Of a DNA stretch of 64,000 nt, positions 34,342-42,614 are shown piece by piece. The position numbers were made by a program, and so were the translations under genes. The notes beneath the pieces were generated by a model. It saw only the letters and a list, made by a program, of their open reading frames with translations. It made no database searches and was not told the DNA's origin. How positions within the stretch are numbered: position 1 is the first letter of the stretch; the number at the start of each line of letters is the position of its first letter. This DNA comes from Streptomyces hokutonensis (GTDB lineage: Bacteria > Actinomycetota > Actinomycetes > Streptomycetales > Streptomycetaceae). Location of the stretch: assembly GCF_000376565.1 (NCBI RefSeq), contig NZ_BARG01000054.1, positions 1-64,000 of the forward strand, read 5' to 3'.

Positions 34342-35378
34342 CGGCCCACCCGTGGGTCGAGCAGCGGATAGACGAGGTCTGCCAGTGTGTTCATGACGAT
34401 CACCGCCGCGGCGAAGAAGAGGAACAGGCCCTGGACCAGGGGCAGATCGGGCACGCTGAGGGCTTGGTAGAACAGGCCGCCCAGACCGGGCCAGGAGAAG
34501 ACCGTCTCCACCAGGATCACGCCCGCGACCGTACGGCCGAGGTTGACGAAGACGAGGGTGACGGTGGGCAGCAGCGCGTTCGGCACGGCGTGCCGGCGCC
34601 GGACCAGATCGTCCCGAAGTCCCTTGGCCCGCGCGGTCGTCAGATAGTCGCTGCCCATCTCGTCGAGCAGCGCGGAGCGGGTGACCAGCAGGGTCTGCCC
34701 GTACTCGACCGCCACCAGTGTGACCACCGGCAGGACGAGATGGTGGGCCACGTCCAGCACGTACGCGAAGCCCTCCTTGTCGCCCGACTCCATGCCGCCG
34801 GTCGGGAAGAGCCCGGGGATCGGGCCCACGCCCACCGAGAACACGATGATCAGCAGCAGCCCGAGCCAGAACGACGGGACGGAGTAAAGGGTCAGCGCCA
34901 GACCGGTGTTGAACCGGTCCGAGAGACTGCCGTTCCGCCATGCCGACCTGGTGCCGAGGAACATGCCGAGCGCGGTGTACAGCACGAAGGCCGTGCCGGT
35001 GAGCAGCAGCGTGTTGGGCAGCGCCTCGCTGATCTTGTCGATCACGGGTGCCCGGAACTGGTACGAGGTCCCGAGGTCGCCGGTGAGCGCCTTGCCGCAG
35101 TAGTCCGTGAACTGCTCCCACAGTGGCAGGTCGAGCCCGAACTCCCGGCGGTACTCCGCCAGTTGAGCGGTCGAGATCGGACGGCCGCCGGTCATCGTCT
35201 TGACCGGGTCGCCCGGGATCAGCCGGAACAGGAAGAACCCGGTGACCAGCACGGCCAGCAGCGAGACGACGGCACCGCCCAACTTGCCGCCGACGTAGCG
35301 GACGTAGCCGGACCGGGAGCTTCCCGTTCCCGGTCCGGCCGTCTCCTCCACCGGCACCGAGGTGACGTCAGCGGCCAT
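34338..35378 (-). CDS. peptide/nickel-type ABC importer, permease DppB type (operon 3)
   Basis: 346 residues, six membrane segments. GGKLGGAVVSLLAVLVTGFFLFRLIPGDP is the family's N-terminal signature; the contact loop is YLTTARAKGLRDDLVRRRHAVPN. It carries an N-terminal extension of about 25 polar residues before the first membrane segment. Start ATG at the end of the frame. It follows the binding protein gene by 43 bp and is coupled to the DppC gene by a 4-bp overlap. Confidence 0.92.
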   Translation of the reverse strand: MAADVTSVPVEETAGPGTGSSRSGYVRYVGGKLGGAVVSLLAVLVTGFFLFRLIPGDPVKTMTGGRPISTAQLAEYRREFGLDLPLWEQFTDYCGKALTGDLGTSYQFRAPVIDKISEALPNTLLLTGTAFVLYTALGMFLGTRSAWRNGSLSDRFNTGLALTLYSVPSFWLGLLLIIVFSVGVGPIPGLFPTGGMESGDKEGFAYVLDVAHHLVLPVVTLVAVEYGQTLLVTRSALLDEMGSDYLTTARAKGLRDDLVRRRHAVPNALLPTVTLVFVNLGRTVAGVILVETVFSWPGLGGLFYQALSVPDLPLVQGLFLFFAAAVIVMNTLADLVYPLLDPRVGR

Positions 35379-35421
35379 GAACTGCCGTCCCGCGCACGGG
35401 TGTTGAGGTTCCGCGCACCGG

Positions 35422-37302
35422 CTACTCCCGGTCCTCGGCGGTGGCCCGGCGCCGTACCGCGAACAGGACCACCAGGCCGACCACCACCAGCCCTCCGACG
35501 GCGATCCCGGCGGTCGCCCCGCCCGAGAGCCCGCCGGACGACGAGCCGTCGGAGGCCGCGGGCACCGCCGACCACCAACTCCAGTAGCCGTCCTGCCCGT
35601 AGATGTTGCCGCCGCTCAGGGGCATCGTGTCGAGGGACTTGATCTGGTCGGTGCGGTAGGCCTCGACGGCGTTCGGGTACGCCAGGACGTTCATGTACCC
35701 GAGGTCGTACAGCCGTGACTCCATCTGCTTGACGATGTCCGCGCGCTTGGCCGGGTCGTACTCGGCCAACTGCTGGGCGTAGAGCTTGTCGTAGGTCTTG
35801 TCGCAGATGAAGTTGTCGGTGGCGCCGATGTCCTTGGGGGTCGCCGGAAGCGCCGCGCAGGTGTGGATGGACAGCACGAAGTCCGGGTCGGGGTTGACGG
35901 ACCAGCCGTCGAAGGCGAGGTCGTACTTGCCCGCCAGCCAGGGGTCGGTGACGTTGTCGAGGCAGTCGAGTGTCACGCCGATGCCGAGCTTGCCCCACCA
36001 CTCCTTGAGGTACTGGCCGACCGCCTTGTCGTTGGGGTCGGTGGCGTGGCACAGCAGGCGGTAGTCGATCGGCTTGCCGTCCTTGCCGACCCGTTTGCCG
36101 TCGCCGTTCTTCTTGTAGCCCGCCTGGTCGAGGAGTTGGGCCGCCTTCGTGGGGTCGTAGGCGAGGTCCTGGCTCGCGGAGGGTTTCCAGAAGTACGTCG
36201 AGAAGCGCGGCGGGATGTAGCCCTCGCCCTCGACGGCGTGGCCCTGGAACACCTTGTCGATGAGGGTCTCGCGGTCGACCGCCATGAACAGGGCGTGCCG
36301 GACGTTCTCGTCGAGCAGGGAGGGGTCGCCGTCGCCGAAGTGGGTGCCGTTCTTCGCCTGGGCGCCGGGGTTGGTGGCGAGGGCGTAGAAGCGGCGGCCG
36401 GGGGCGTCGTTGACCTTGATGTCCTTCTCGCCCTTGAGGGAGGCGGCCTGGGCGGGGGTCAGGGAGGGGGAGCCGGCGACGAAGGAGACCTCGCCCTTGC
36501 GGAGCGCGGCGACCGCCGCGTCCTGGTCCTTGTAGTAGCGGAAGACGAGTTCGTCGAACTTCGGAGCCCCGCGCCAGAAGGACTTGTTGGCCTTGAGACG
36601 GACGTAGCTGTCGGGCTTGTAGGCGGTGAGGACGAACGGGCCGTTGCCGACGATCGGGAAGGTCTTGTCGTTGTTGAACTTGGAGAGGTCACCGGCCTTC
36701 GACCAGATGTGCTCGGGCACGATCGGCACGTCGAGCGCGGTCATCGTGGCCTGCGGCTTCTTCAGCTGGATGACCAGCTGGGTGGGGCTGGGGGCGGTGA
36801 CCTTCGCGAAGTTGGTGACGAAGCTGCCGTTGGCGGTGGCGGCGCCCGGGTCGGTCATCATCTTGTTGAACGTCCAGGCCGCGTCCTCGGCGGTGGCCTG
36901 CTGTCCGTCGGACCACTTCGAGTCCGAGCGGATCGTGTACGTCCAGGTCAGCTTGTCCGGCGACGACGTCCACTTGGTGGCCAGACCCGGGATGGTGTGG
37001 TTGTCCTTGGGGTCGTAGTTGGTGAGGTAGTCGTACATCAGCCGGCCGATGCTCGTGCTGACCAGACGGGTCGCCAGGAAGGGGCTCAGGGAGTCCACGC
37101 TCTGCGCGACGGCGACGGTGAGGACCTTGTCGGTCTTGTCGGCCCTGGCCTCGGCCTGCTGCGGTGCCGGGTTGAGGGGGGTGGCGAGGGCCGCCGTGAG
37201 GGCCAGGGCGCCGGATGCTCCGGCCACCAGCCGGTGTAAGCGGCGGGGCCGCGGTCTTCTGGGGCGTGAGTGCTCTGTGCCGTTCCGGTCCTGAGTGCTC
37301 AT
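35422..37302 (-). CDS. solute-binding protein with C-terminal membrane anchor (operon 3)
   Basis: 626 residues. SBP_bac_5 fold: VAQSVDSLSPFLATRLVSTSIGRLMYDYL, SKWSDGQQATAEDAAWTFNKM, VGNGPFVLTAYKP, VRHALFMAVDRETLI, and AFDGWSVNPDPDF. The N-terminal signal segment (RRLHRLVAGASGALALTAALATPLNPA) has no lipobox cysteine. Instead, a Gly/Ser linker leads to a single membrane helix at the end (ATAGIAVGGLVVVGLVVLFAV) and a basic tail RRRATAEDRE. So it is held by a C-terminal helix rather than a lipid, unlike the two plus-strand homologues. ATG start; the longer frame runs into the divergent promoter region. First gene of the minus-strand operon. Confidence 0.92.
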   Translation of the reverse strand: MSTQDRNGTEHSRPRRPRPRRLHRLVAGASGALALTAALATPLNPAPQQAEARADKTDKVLTVAVAQSVDSLSPFLATRLVSTSIGRLMYDYLTNYDPKDNHTIPGLATKWTSSPDKLTWTYTIRSDSKWSDGQQATAEDAAWTFNKMMTDPGAATANGSFVTNFAKVTAPSPTQLVIQLKKPQATMTALDVPIVPEHIWSKAGDLSKFNNDKTFPIVGNGPFVLTAYKPDSYVRLKANKSFWRGAPKFDELVFRYYKDQDAAVAALRKGEVSFVAGSPSLTPAQAASLKGEKDIKVNDAPGRRFYALATNPGAQAKNGTHFGDGDPSLLDENVRHALFMAVDRETLIDKVFQGHAVEGEGYIPPRFSTYFWKPSASQDLAYDPTKAAQLLDQAGYKKNGDGKRVGKDGKPIDYRLLCHATDPNDKAVGQYLKEWWGKLGIGVTLDCLDNVTDPWLAGKYDLAFDGWSVNPDPDFVLSIHTCAALPATPKDIGATDNFICDKTYDKLYAQQLAEYDPAKRADIVKQMESRLYDLGYMNVLAYPNAVEAYRTDQIKSLDTMPLSGGNIYGQDGYWSWWSAVPAASDGSSSGGLSGGATAGIAVGGLVVVGLVVLFAVRRRATAEDRE

Positions 37303-37645
37303 GGTCCTGACCTCGCGCTTGACCAGGTGACGCCGGGCTGGGTTGAAGAGTGTGTCTATCAGCGGCGGTCGGCGCCCGTCAACGGCGCATGAAAGGCCAT
37401 GTGGCCTGCGGAAACAGTGAGTTGACGGGCCGATTCGAGGTTTATTGGTCCACACCACTGAAGCGTGCCTGGTGGGGCGGTGGCGGTGGAGCCGGGACCG
37501 CTTCGGCCTGTGTGTCACCCCTCCCACGCGCGGCCTGTGCTGCATTCGGGTGACTGCGTGTGCGAGGTGACCGATTTGTGCAGATATTGGCCGGTAATGG
37601 ATCGATCTGGATCGGCCTGGATCGGCTTTCCTGAGGAGGCACTCG
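37303..37645. promoter_or_regulatory. divergent promoter region between peptide importers 3 and 2
   Basis: 343 bp between divergent binding protein genes hold both promoters and the DasR-like site listed separately. GGAGG at about 37635 is the ribosome-binding site of the plus-strand gene. Tandem GGATCG repeats (GGATCGATCTGGATCGGCC, about 37601-37625) lie just before it. No gene is credible here. Confidence 0.55.
37444..37459. promoter_or_regulatory. candidate DasR operator (dre-like site)
   Basis: ATTGGTCCACACCACT agrees with the published 16-bp dre consensus AGTGGTCTAGACCACT at 13 positions, including both TGGTC and ACCACT half-sites. DasR is the GntR/HutC repressor that senses phosphorylated amino sugars and controls chitin/N-acetylglucosamine use and development in Streptomyces. 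The site lies 142 bp from one start codon and 187 bp from the other, so it could affect either operon. Identified by eye only. Confidence 0.5.
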
Positions 37646-39280
37646 ATGCGTGGAGCCACGCACGCCAAATGGGCCGCTTGCGCGGCGGCGGTAGCCCTCG
37701 CGGCGACCGCCTGTGGGAGCAGCGGCGGCAGCAGCAGCGGCGGCGGTGACGGCAGCGCGGTGCTCAGTGCCTCCTGGGGAGACCCGCAGAACCCGCTGGA
37801 GCCGGCCAACACCAACGAGGTGCAGGGCGGCAAGGTCCTCGACATGGTCTTCCGCGGTCTCAAGCGCTACAACGCCAAGACCGGCAAGGCCGAGGACATG
37901 CTCGCCGACAAGATCGAGACCACCGACTCGCAGAACTTCACGGTGACCATCAAGAGCGGCTGGAAGTTCAGCAACGGCGAGGCCGTCACCGCGAAGTCCT
38001 TCGTCGACGCGTGGAACTACGGCGCCAGCCTCAAGAACAACCAGAAGAACGCGTACTTCTTCGGGTACATCGACGGCTACGACAAGGTCCACCCCGACAG
38101 CGGCTCGCAGTCCGCGACCACCCTCTCCGGGCTCAAGGTGACCGGCACCGACACCTTCACCATCAAGCTCACCCAGAAGTTCTCCACCTTCCCGGACACC
38201 CTCGGCTACGCGGCCTACTCCCCGCTGCCGTCGACGTTCTTCTCGGACCACGCGGCCTGGCTGAAGAAGCCGGTCGGCAACGGCCCGTACACCATCGAGT
38301 CGTACACCAAGGGCTCGCAGATGCAGCTCAAGAAGTGGGACGGCTACACCAACGCGGACAAGGCGCAGAACGGTGGCGTGACCCTCAAGGTCTACACCGA
38401 CAACAACACCGCCTACACCGACCTGATGGCCGGCAACCTCGACCTCGTCGACGACATCCCGGCCTCGCAGCTCAAGAACGTCAAGAGCGACCTCGGCGGC
38501 CGGTACATCAACACGCCCGCCGGGATCATCCAGACGCTCGCGTTCCCGTACTACGACAAGGACTGGAACAAGAGCGGCTCGGAGAAGGTCCGCCAGGGCC
38601 TGTCCATGGCGATCAACCGGGACCAGATCACCGACACGATCTTCCAGAAGACCCGCACCCCCGCCACCGACTGGACCTCACCGGTGCTCGGCACCGCGGG
38701 CGGCTTCCAGGACGGGCTGTGCGGGGACTCCTGCAAGTACGACCCGACCGAGGCCAAGAAGCTGGTCCAGGAGGGCGGCGGGCTGCCCGGCGGCCAGGTC
38801 AAGATCACGTACAACGCGGACACGGGCTCGCACAAGGAGTGGGTGGACGCCGTGTGCAACTCCATCAACAACGCGCTCGGCAACGACAAGGCGTGCGTCG
38901 GCAACCCGGTCGGCACCTTCGCGGACTTCCGCAACCAGATCGGCCAGCACAAGATGACCGGGCCGTTCCGGGCCGGCTGGCAGATGGACTACCCGCTCAT
39001 CCAGAACTTCCTCCAGCCGCTGTACTACACCAACGCCTCCTCGAACGACGGCCAGTGGTCCAACAAGGACTTCGACAAGCTCGTGGACGAGGCCAACGCG
39101 GAGACCGACACCGGCAAGGCGATCAAGCTCTTCCAGGAGGCCGAGGGCGTCGTACGGGACAACATGGCCGCCATCCCGCTCTGGTACCAGAACGGCAGCG
39201 CGGGCTACTCCGACCGGCTCTCGAACGTGGCGCTCAACCCGTTCAGCGTCCCCGTGTACAACGAGATCAAGGTCGGCTGA
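37646..39280 (+). CDS. peptide ABC importer, binding lipoprotein (operon 2)
   Basis: 544 residues. Lipoprotein signal with Cys23 (ALAATAC-GSSGGSSSGGG linker). SBP_bac_5 fold: GDPQNPLEPANTNEVQGGKVLDMVF, WKFSNGEAVTAKSFVDAWNYG, PVGNGPYTI, VRQGLSMAINRDQI, and GPFRAGWQMDYPLIQNFLQP. Paralogous to the operon 1 binding protein (same start MRGAxxAKW and same motif order) with a similar cysteine pair (CGDSCKYDPTEAK compared with CGEACTYNPTKAK). Binds oligopeptides; the two proteins probably differ in peptide preference. ATG start with GGAGG 7 bases upstream. Confidence 0.93.
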   Translation: MRGATHAKWAACAAAVALAATACGSSGGSSSGGGDGSAVLSASWGDPQNPLEPANTNEVQGGKVLDMVFRGLKRYNAKTGKAEDMLADKIETTDSQNFTVTIKSGWKFSNGEAVTAKSFVDAWNYGASLKNNQKNAYFFGYIDGYDKVHPDSGSQSATTLSGLKVTGTDTFTIKLTQKFSTFPDTLGYAAYSPLPSTFFSDHAAWLKKPVGNGPYTIESYTKGSQMQLKKWDGYTNADKAQNGGVTLKVYTDNNTAYTDLMAGNLDLVDDIPASQLKNVKSDLGGRYINTPAGIIQTLAFPYYDKDWNKSGSEKVRQGLSMAINRDQITDTIFQKTRTPATDWTSPVLGTAGGFQDGLCGDSCKYDPTEAKKLVQEGGGLPGGQVKITYNADTGSHKEWVDAVCNSINNALGNDKACVGNPVGTFADFRNQIGQHKMTGPFRAGWQMDYPLIQNFLQPLYYTNASSNDGQWSNKDFDKLVDEANAETDTGKAIKLFQEAEGVVRDNMAAIPLWYQNGSAGYSDRLSNVALNPFSVPVYNEIKVG

Positions 39281-39286
39281 GCCCGC

Positions 39287-40210
39287 ATGGGACGGTACGT
39301 CGTCCGGCGGCTGCTGCAGATGGTCCCGGTCTTCATCGGCGCCACCCTGTTGATCTTCCTGATGGTCAACGTGATGGGCGACCCCATCGCGGGTCTGTGC
39401 GGCGACCGGCAGTGCGACCCGGCGACGGCCGCCCAGCTCAAGAAGGAGTTCGGCCTCGACAAGCCCGTGTGGCAGCAGTACCTGACCTACATGGGGAACG
39501 TCTTCACCGGTGACTTCGGTACGGCGTTCAACGGCCAGAAGGTCACCGAGCTGATGGCGACCGCGTTCCCCGTCACCATCCGGCTGACCGTCGTGGCGAT
39601 CGTCATCGAGGTCGTCGTGGGCATCGCGCTCGGGGTCGTCACCGGCCTCCGGCGCGGCCGCCCGATCGACACCAGCGTGCTGCTGCTCACCCTCATCGTC
39701 ATCTCCATCCCGACCTTCGTCACCGGTCTGCTGCTGCAACTGCTGCTGGGTGTCGAGTGGGGCTGGATCAAGCCGTCGGTGTCCACGGACGCGACCTTCA
39801 GCGAACTGATCGTGCCGGGCCTGGTCCTGGCCTCGGTCTCCCTCGCGTACGTGACCCGGCTGACCCGGACGTCCATCGCGGAGAACCGCCGCTCCGACTA
39901 CGTCCGTACAGCTGTCGCGAAGGGCCTGCCAAGACGCCGGGTGATCATCCGTCACCTCCTCCGCAACTCGCTCATCCCCGTGGTCACCTTCATCGGCACC
40001 GACATCGGCGCCCTGATGGGCGGCGCGATCGTCACCGAACGGATCTTCAACATCCACGGCGTCGGCTTCCAGCTCTACCAGGGGATCGTCCGGCAGAACA
40101 CGCAGACCGTGGTCGGCTTCGTGACGGTCCTCGTCCTCGTCTTCCTGGTCGCCAACCTGCTGGTCGACCTCCTGTACGCCGTACTCGACCCGAGGATCCG
40201 CTATGCCTGA
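39287..40210 (+). CDS. peptide ABC importer, permease OppB type (operon 2)
   Basis: 307 residues, six membrane segments. MGRYVVRRLLQMVPVFIGATL starts the OppB signature; the segment VNVMGDPIAGLCGDRQCDP replaces the FALPGDP of operon 1. Contact loop VRTAVAKGLPRRRVIIRHLLRN. It starts only 6 bp after the binding protein stop, so operon 2 lacks the intergenic hairpin present in operon 1. It overlaps the OppC gene by 8 bp, as in operon 1. Confidence 0.93.
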   Translation: MGRYVVRRLLQMVPVFIGATLLIFLMVNVMGDPIAGLCGDRQCDPATAAQLKKEFGLDKPVWQQYLTYMGNVFTGDFGTAFNGQKVTELMATAFPVTIRLTVVAIVIEVVVGIALGVVTGLRRGRPIDTSVLLLTLIVISIPTFVTGLLLQLLLGVEWGWIKPSVSTDATFSELIVPGLVLASVSLAYVTRLTRTSIAENRRSDYVRTAVAKGLPRRRVIIRHLLRNSLIPVVTFIGTDIGALMGGAIVTERIFNIHGVGFQLYQGIVRQNTQTVVGFVTVLVLVFLVANLLVDLLYAVLDPRIRYA

Positions 40211-41183
40211 GCAGCCGTTCGAACCGGAGCGCGCCATCGCCGGCACCGGCATGGGCGGCGCGATGGACCTCGCCACGAGCGAGGCGGAGACCCTGGAGAA
40301 AACACCCGGCGGCCCGGAAGGCACGGGCCCCCAGGAGAAGCCCCGCAGCCTCTGGTCCGACGCCTGGCGCGACCTCCGCCGCAACCCCGTCTTCATCATC
40401 TCCGCGCTGGTCATCCTCTTCCTGATCGTCATCTCCCTCTGGCCGTCCCTGATCGCCTCCGGCAACCCCCTCAAGTGCAATCTCGCAAAGGCCCAGGAGG
40501 GCTCCCAGCCCGGCCATCCCTTCGGCTACGACGGCCAGGGCTGCGACGTCTACACCCGCACGGTCTACGGCACCCGTACGTCGGTGACGGTCGGCGTCCT
40601 CGCCACACTCGGCGTCGCGATCTTCGGCTCGGTGCTGGGCGGACTGGCCGGCTTCTTCGGCGGCATCTGGGACTCGATCCTGTCCCGCCTCACCGACATC
40701 TTCTTCGCGATCCCCGTCGTCCTCGGCGGCCTGGTCCTGCTCTCCGTGGTCACCAGCAACACGGTCTGGCCGGTCATCGGCTTCATGGTGCTGCTCGGCT
40801 GGCCGCAGATCTCCCGCATCGCGCGCGGCTCGGTCATCACCGCCAAACAGAACGACTACGTCCAGGCAGCGCGGGCCCTCGGCGCCTCCAACTCCCGCCT
40901 CCTGCTACGGCACATCACCCCGAACGCGGTCGCCCCGGTGATCGTCGTGGCCACCATCGCGCTCGGCACGTACATCTCCCTGGAGGCGACCCTGTCCTAC
41001 CTCGGCGTGGGCCTGAAGCCCCCCACGGTCAGCTGGGGCATCGACATCTCCTCGGCCTCCGCCTACATCCGCAACGCCCCCCACATGCTCCTCTGGCCGG
41101 CCGGAGCCCTCGCGATCACGGTCCTCGCGTTCATCATGCTGGGCGACGCGGTGCGCGACGCCCTTGACCCGAAGCTGAGGTGA
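40203..41183 (+). CDS. peptide ABC importer, permease OppC type (operon 2)
   Basis: 326 residues. A polar N-terminal region of about 55 residues precedes RRNPVFIISALVILFLIVIS; GYDGQGCDVYTRTVYGTRTSVTVG and the loop YVQAARALGASNSRLLLRHI are as in operon 1. It ends in LGDAVRDALDPKLR. Degraded copies of these last ~20 codons occur twice in the 456 bp that follow, before the ATPase gene. The protein itself is intact. Confidence 0.93.
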   Translation: MPEQPFEPERAIAGTGMGGAMDLATSEAETLEKTPGGPEGTGPQEKPRSLWSDAWRDLRRNPVFIISALVILFLIVISLWPSLIASGNPLKCNLAKAQEGSQPGHPFGYDGQGCDVYTRTVYGTRTSVTVGVLATLGVAIFGSVLGGLAGFFGGIWDSILSRLTDIFFAIPVVLGGLVLLSVVTSNTVWPVIGFMVLLGWPQISRIARGSVITAKQNDYVQAARALGASNSRLLLRHITPNAVAPVIVVATIALGTYISLEATLSYLGVGLKPPTVSWGIDISSASAYIRNAPHMLLWPAGALAITVLAFIMLGDAVRDALDPKLR

Positions 41184-41627
41184 GGGGTGTGCGGAAGAGC
41201 TACGGGCGGTTTGCGGGCGCGGGCGGGCCGTCAGTTCGGTCGGGCGGTTGGGCAGCGCCCCAGAGGGGCGCGGGGAACTGCGCGACCAGCCACGACGGTG
41301 CGGCGGCTGCGCGACGGCCTTTCCTGGCAGGGCCGTATCGACATGCGTCCGGTGATCCCCGCGTTCGCGTTCTTCCTGCCCGGCGGCGTGGTGTGCGGCG
41401 CCCGCGACCCGAAGTCGAGGTGACGGCGTGCTGACGCTGGACGTGCGTGGTGTGTGGTGGTGTCGGGTTCTCGCAAGGGGTCGGGTGCGGGCCGTCGGCG
41501 GGGTGACGGGCCCGGTTGTGCCGTTCGCGTCGGGCGCCTGGTGTGCTCCGGTCGGGCCGGTCCAAGTCGGGGCCGGGTTCGGTGTGTTCGGCGGCGCGGT
41601 GTGCGGCGCTTCTGATCCGAAGGTGAG
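41184..41627. repeat. expanded intergenic region with two degraded copies of the oppC 3' end
   Basis: In operon 1 the same junction is 11 bp; here it is 456 bp. The end of the OppC gene (LAFIMLGDAVRDALDPKLR-stop, ending 41183) is echoed at 41423 (FAFFLPGGVVCGARDPKSR-stop) and 41631 (AGFGVFGGAVCGASDPKVR-stop), 240 and 208 bp apart. At the DNA level, GGCGRCGYGGTGYGCGRCGC and CCGAAG..GAGGTGA are shared by all three. A dispersed repeat lies between copies 1 and 2. The small frames 41187-41423 and 41428-41631 end in these copies but show no gene-like codon use and I do not call them genes. Confidence 0.75.
41254..41298. repeat. dispersed intergenic repeat (GGGGCGCGGGGAACTGCG type)
   Basis: Contains GGGGCGCGGGGAACTGCGCG followed by ACCAGCCACGACGG, a sequence found in many Streptomyces intergenic regions. 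Related copies in this window lie at 54092, 57916 and 63776. Short inverted repeats (GCGCCCC...GGGGCGC) allow a hairpin. Confidence 0.75.
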
Positions 41628-41639
41628 GTGACCGGCGTC

Positions 41640-42614
41640 ATGCTGCTCGAAGTGCGGGATCTGCACGTGGAGTTCAGGACCAGGGACGGGGTCGCCAAGG
41701 CCGTCAACGGGGTCAACTACAGCGTGGACGAGGGGGAGACCCTTGCCGTGCTGGGGGAGTCGGGGTCCGGGAAGTCCGTGACCGCGCAGGCTGTCATGGG
41801 GATTCTCGATGTGCCGCCGGGGAAGATCACCGGCGGGGAGATTCTGTTCCGGGGGAAGGACCTCCTCAAGTTCAAGGAGGAGGAGCGGCGCAAGGTCCGC
41901 GGCGCCGAGATGGCGATGATCTTCCAGGACGCGCTGTCCTCGCTCAACCCCGTGCTCTCCGTGGGCGATCAGCTCGGCGAGATGTTCGTCGTGCACAAGG
42001 GGATGTCGAGGAAGGACGCGCGCGCCAAGGCCGTCGAGCTCATGGAGCGGGTGCGGATTCCGGCTGCCAAGGAGCGTGTCCGGGACTACCCGCACCAGTT
42101 CTCCGGCGGTATGCGCCAGCGCATCATGATCGCGATGGCGCTCGCCCTCGAACCCGCGCTCATCATCGCCGACGAACCCACCACCGCCCTCGACGTCACC
42201 GTCCAGGCCCAGGTCATGGACCTCCTTGCCGAGTTGCAGCGCGAGCTCAACATGGGGCTCATCCTCATCACCCACGACCTCGGAGTCGTCGCGGACGTCG
42301 CCGACAAGATCGCCGTGATGTACGCGGGACGGATCGTCGAGTCGGCCCCCGTCCATGACATCTACAAGGCCCCGGCACATCCGTACACGCGCGGCCTGCT
42401 CGACTCCATCCCGCGCCTGGACCAGAAGGGCCAGGAGCTCTACGCCATCAAGGGCCTCCCGCCGAACCTGATGCACATCCCGCCCGGCTGCGCCTTCAAC
42501 CCCCGCTGTCCGATGGCCCAGGACGTGTGCCGGACCGATGAACCCGAGCTGTACGAGGTTGATCAACACCGGGGCAGCGCCTGTCACTTCTGGAGGGAGT
42601 GCCTCAATGGTTGA
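41640..42614 (+). CDS. peptide ABC importer, ATPase OppD type (operon 2)
   Basis: 324 residues. MLLEVRDLHVEF begins directly at the ATPase domain: Walker A GESGSGKSV, IFQDALSSLNPVLSVGDQLG, signature FSGGMRQR, Walker B LIIADEPTTALD, ITHDLGVVADVADK, and cysteine motif CAFNPRCPMAQDVC...CHFW. Very close to the operon 1 OppD but without its ~24-residue N-terminal extension. ATG chosen, with AGGTGAGG upstream; a GTG at 41628 is possible and sits inside the last echo copy, so the duplicated oppC end may supply the ribosome-binding site. Codon use in the first ~300 bp is slightly less GC-biased than its neighbours. Confidence 0.9.
   Translation: MLLEVRDLHVEFRTRDGVAKAVNGVNYSVDEGETLAVLGESGSGKSVTAQAVMGILDVPPGKITGGEILFRGKDLLKFKEEERRKVRGAEMAMIFQDALSSLNPVLSVGDQLGEMFVVHKGMSRKDARAKAVELMERVRIPAAKERVRDYPHQFSGGMRQRIMIAMALALEPALIIADEPTTALDVTVQAQVMDLLAELQRELNMGLILITHDLGVVADVADKIAVMYAGRIVESAPVHDIYKAPAHPYTRGLLDSIPRLDQKGQELYAIKGLPPNLMHIPPGCAFNPRCPMAQDVCRTDEPELYEVDQHRGSACHFWRECLNG

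Noticed and set aside
41428..41631. Possible 67-codon gene between the OppC and OppD genes of operon 2
   Set aside because: Its end is a degraded copy of the OppC C-terminus and its composition is not gene-like; better explained by the repeat.
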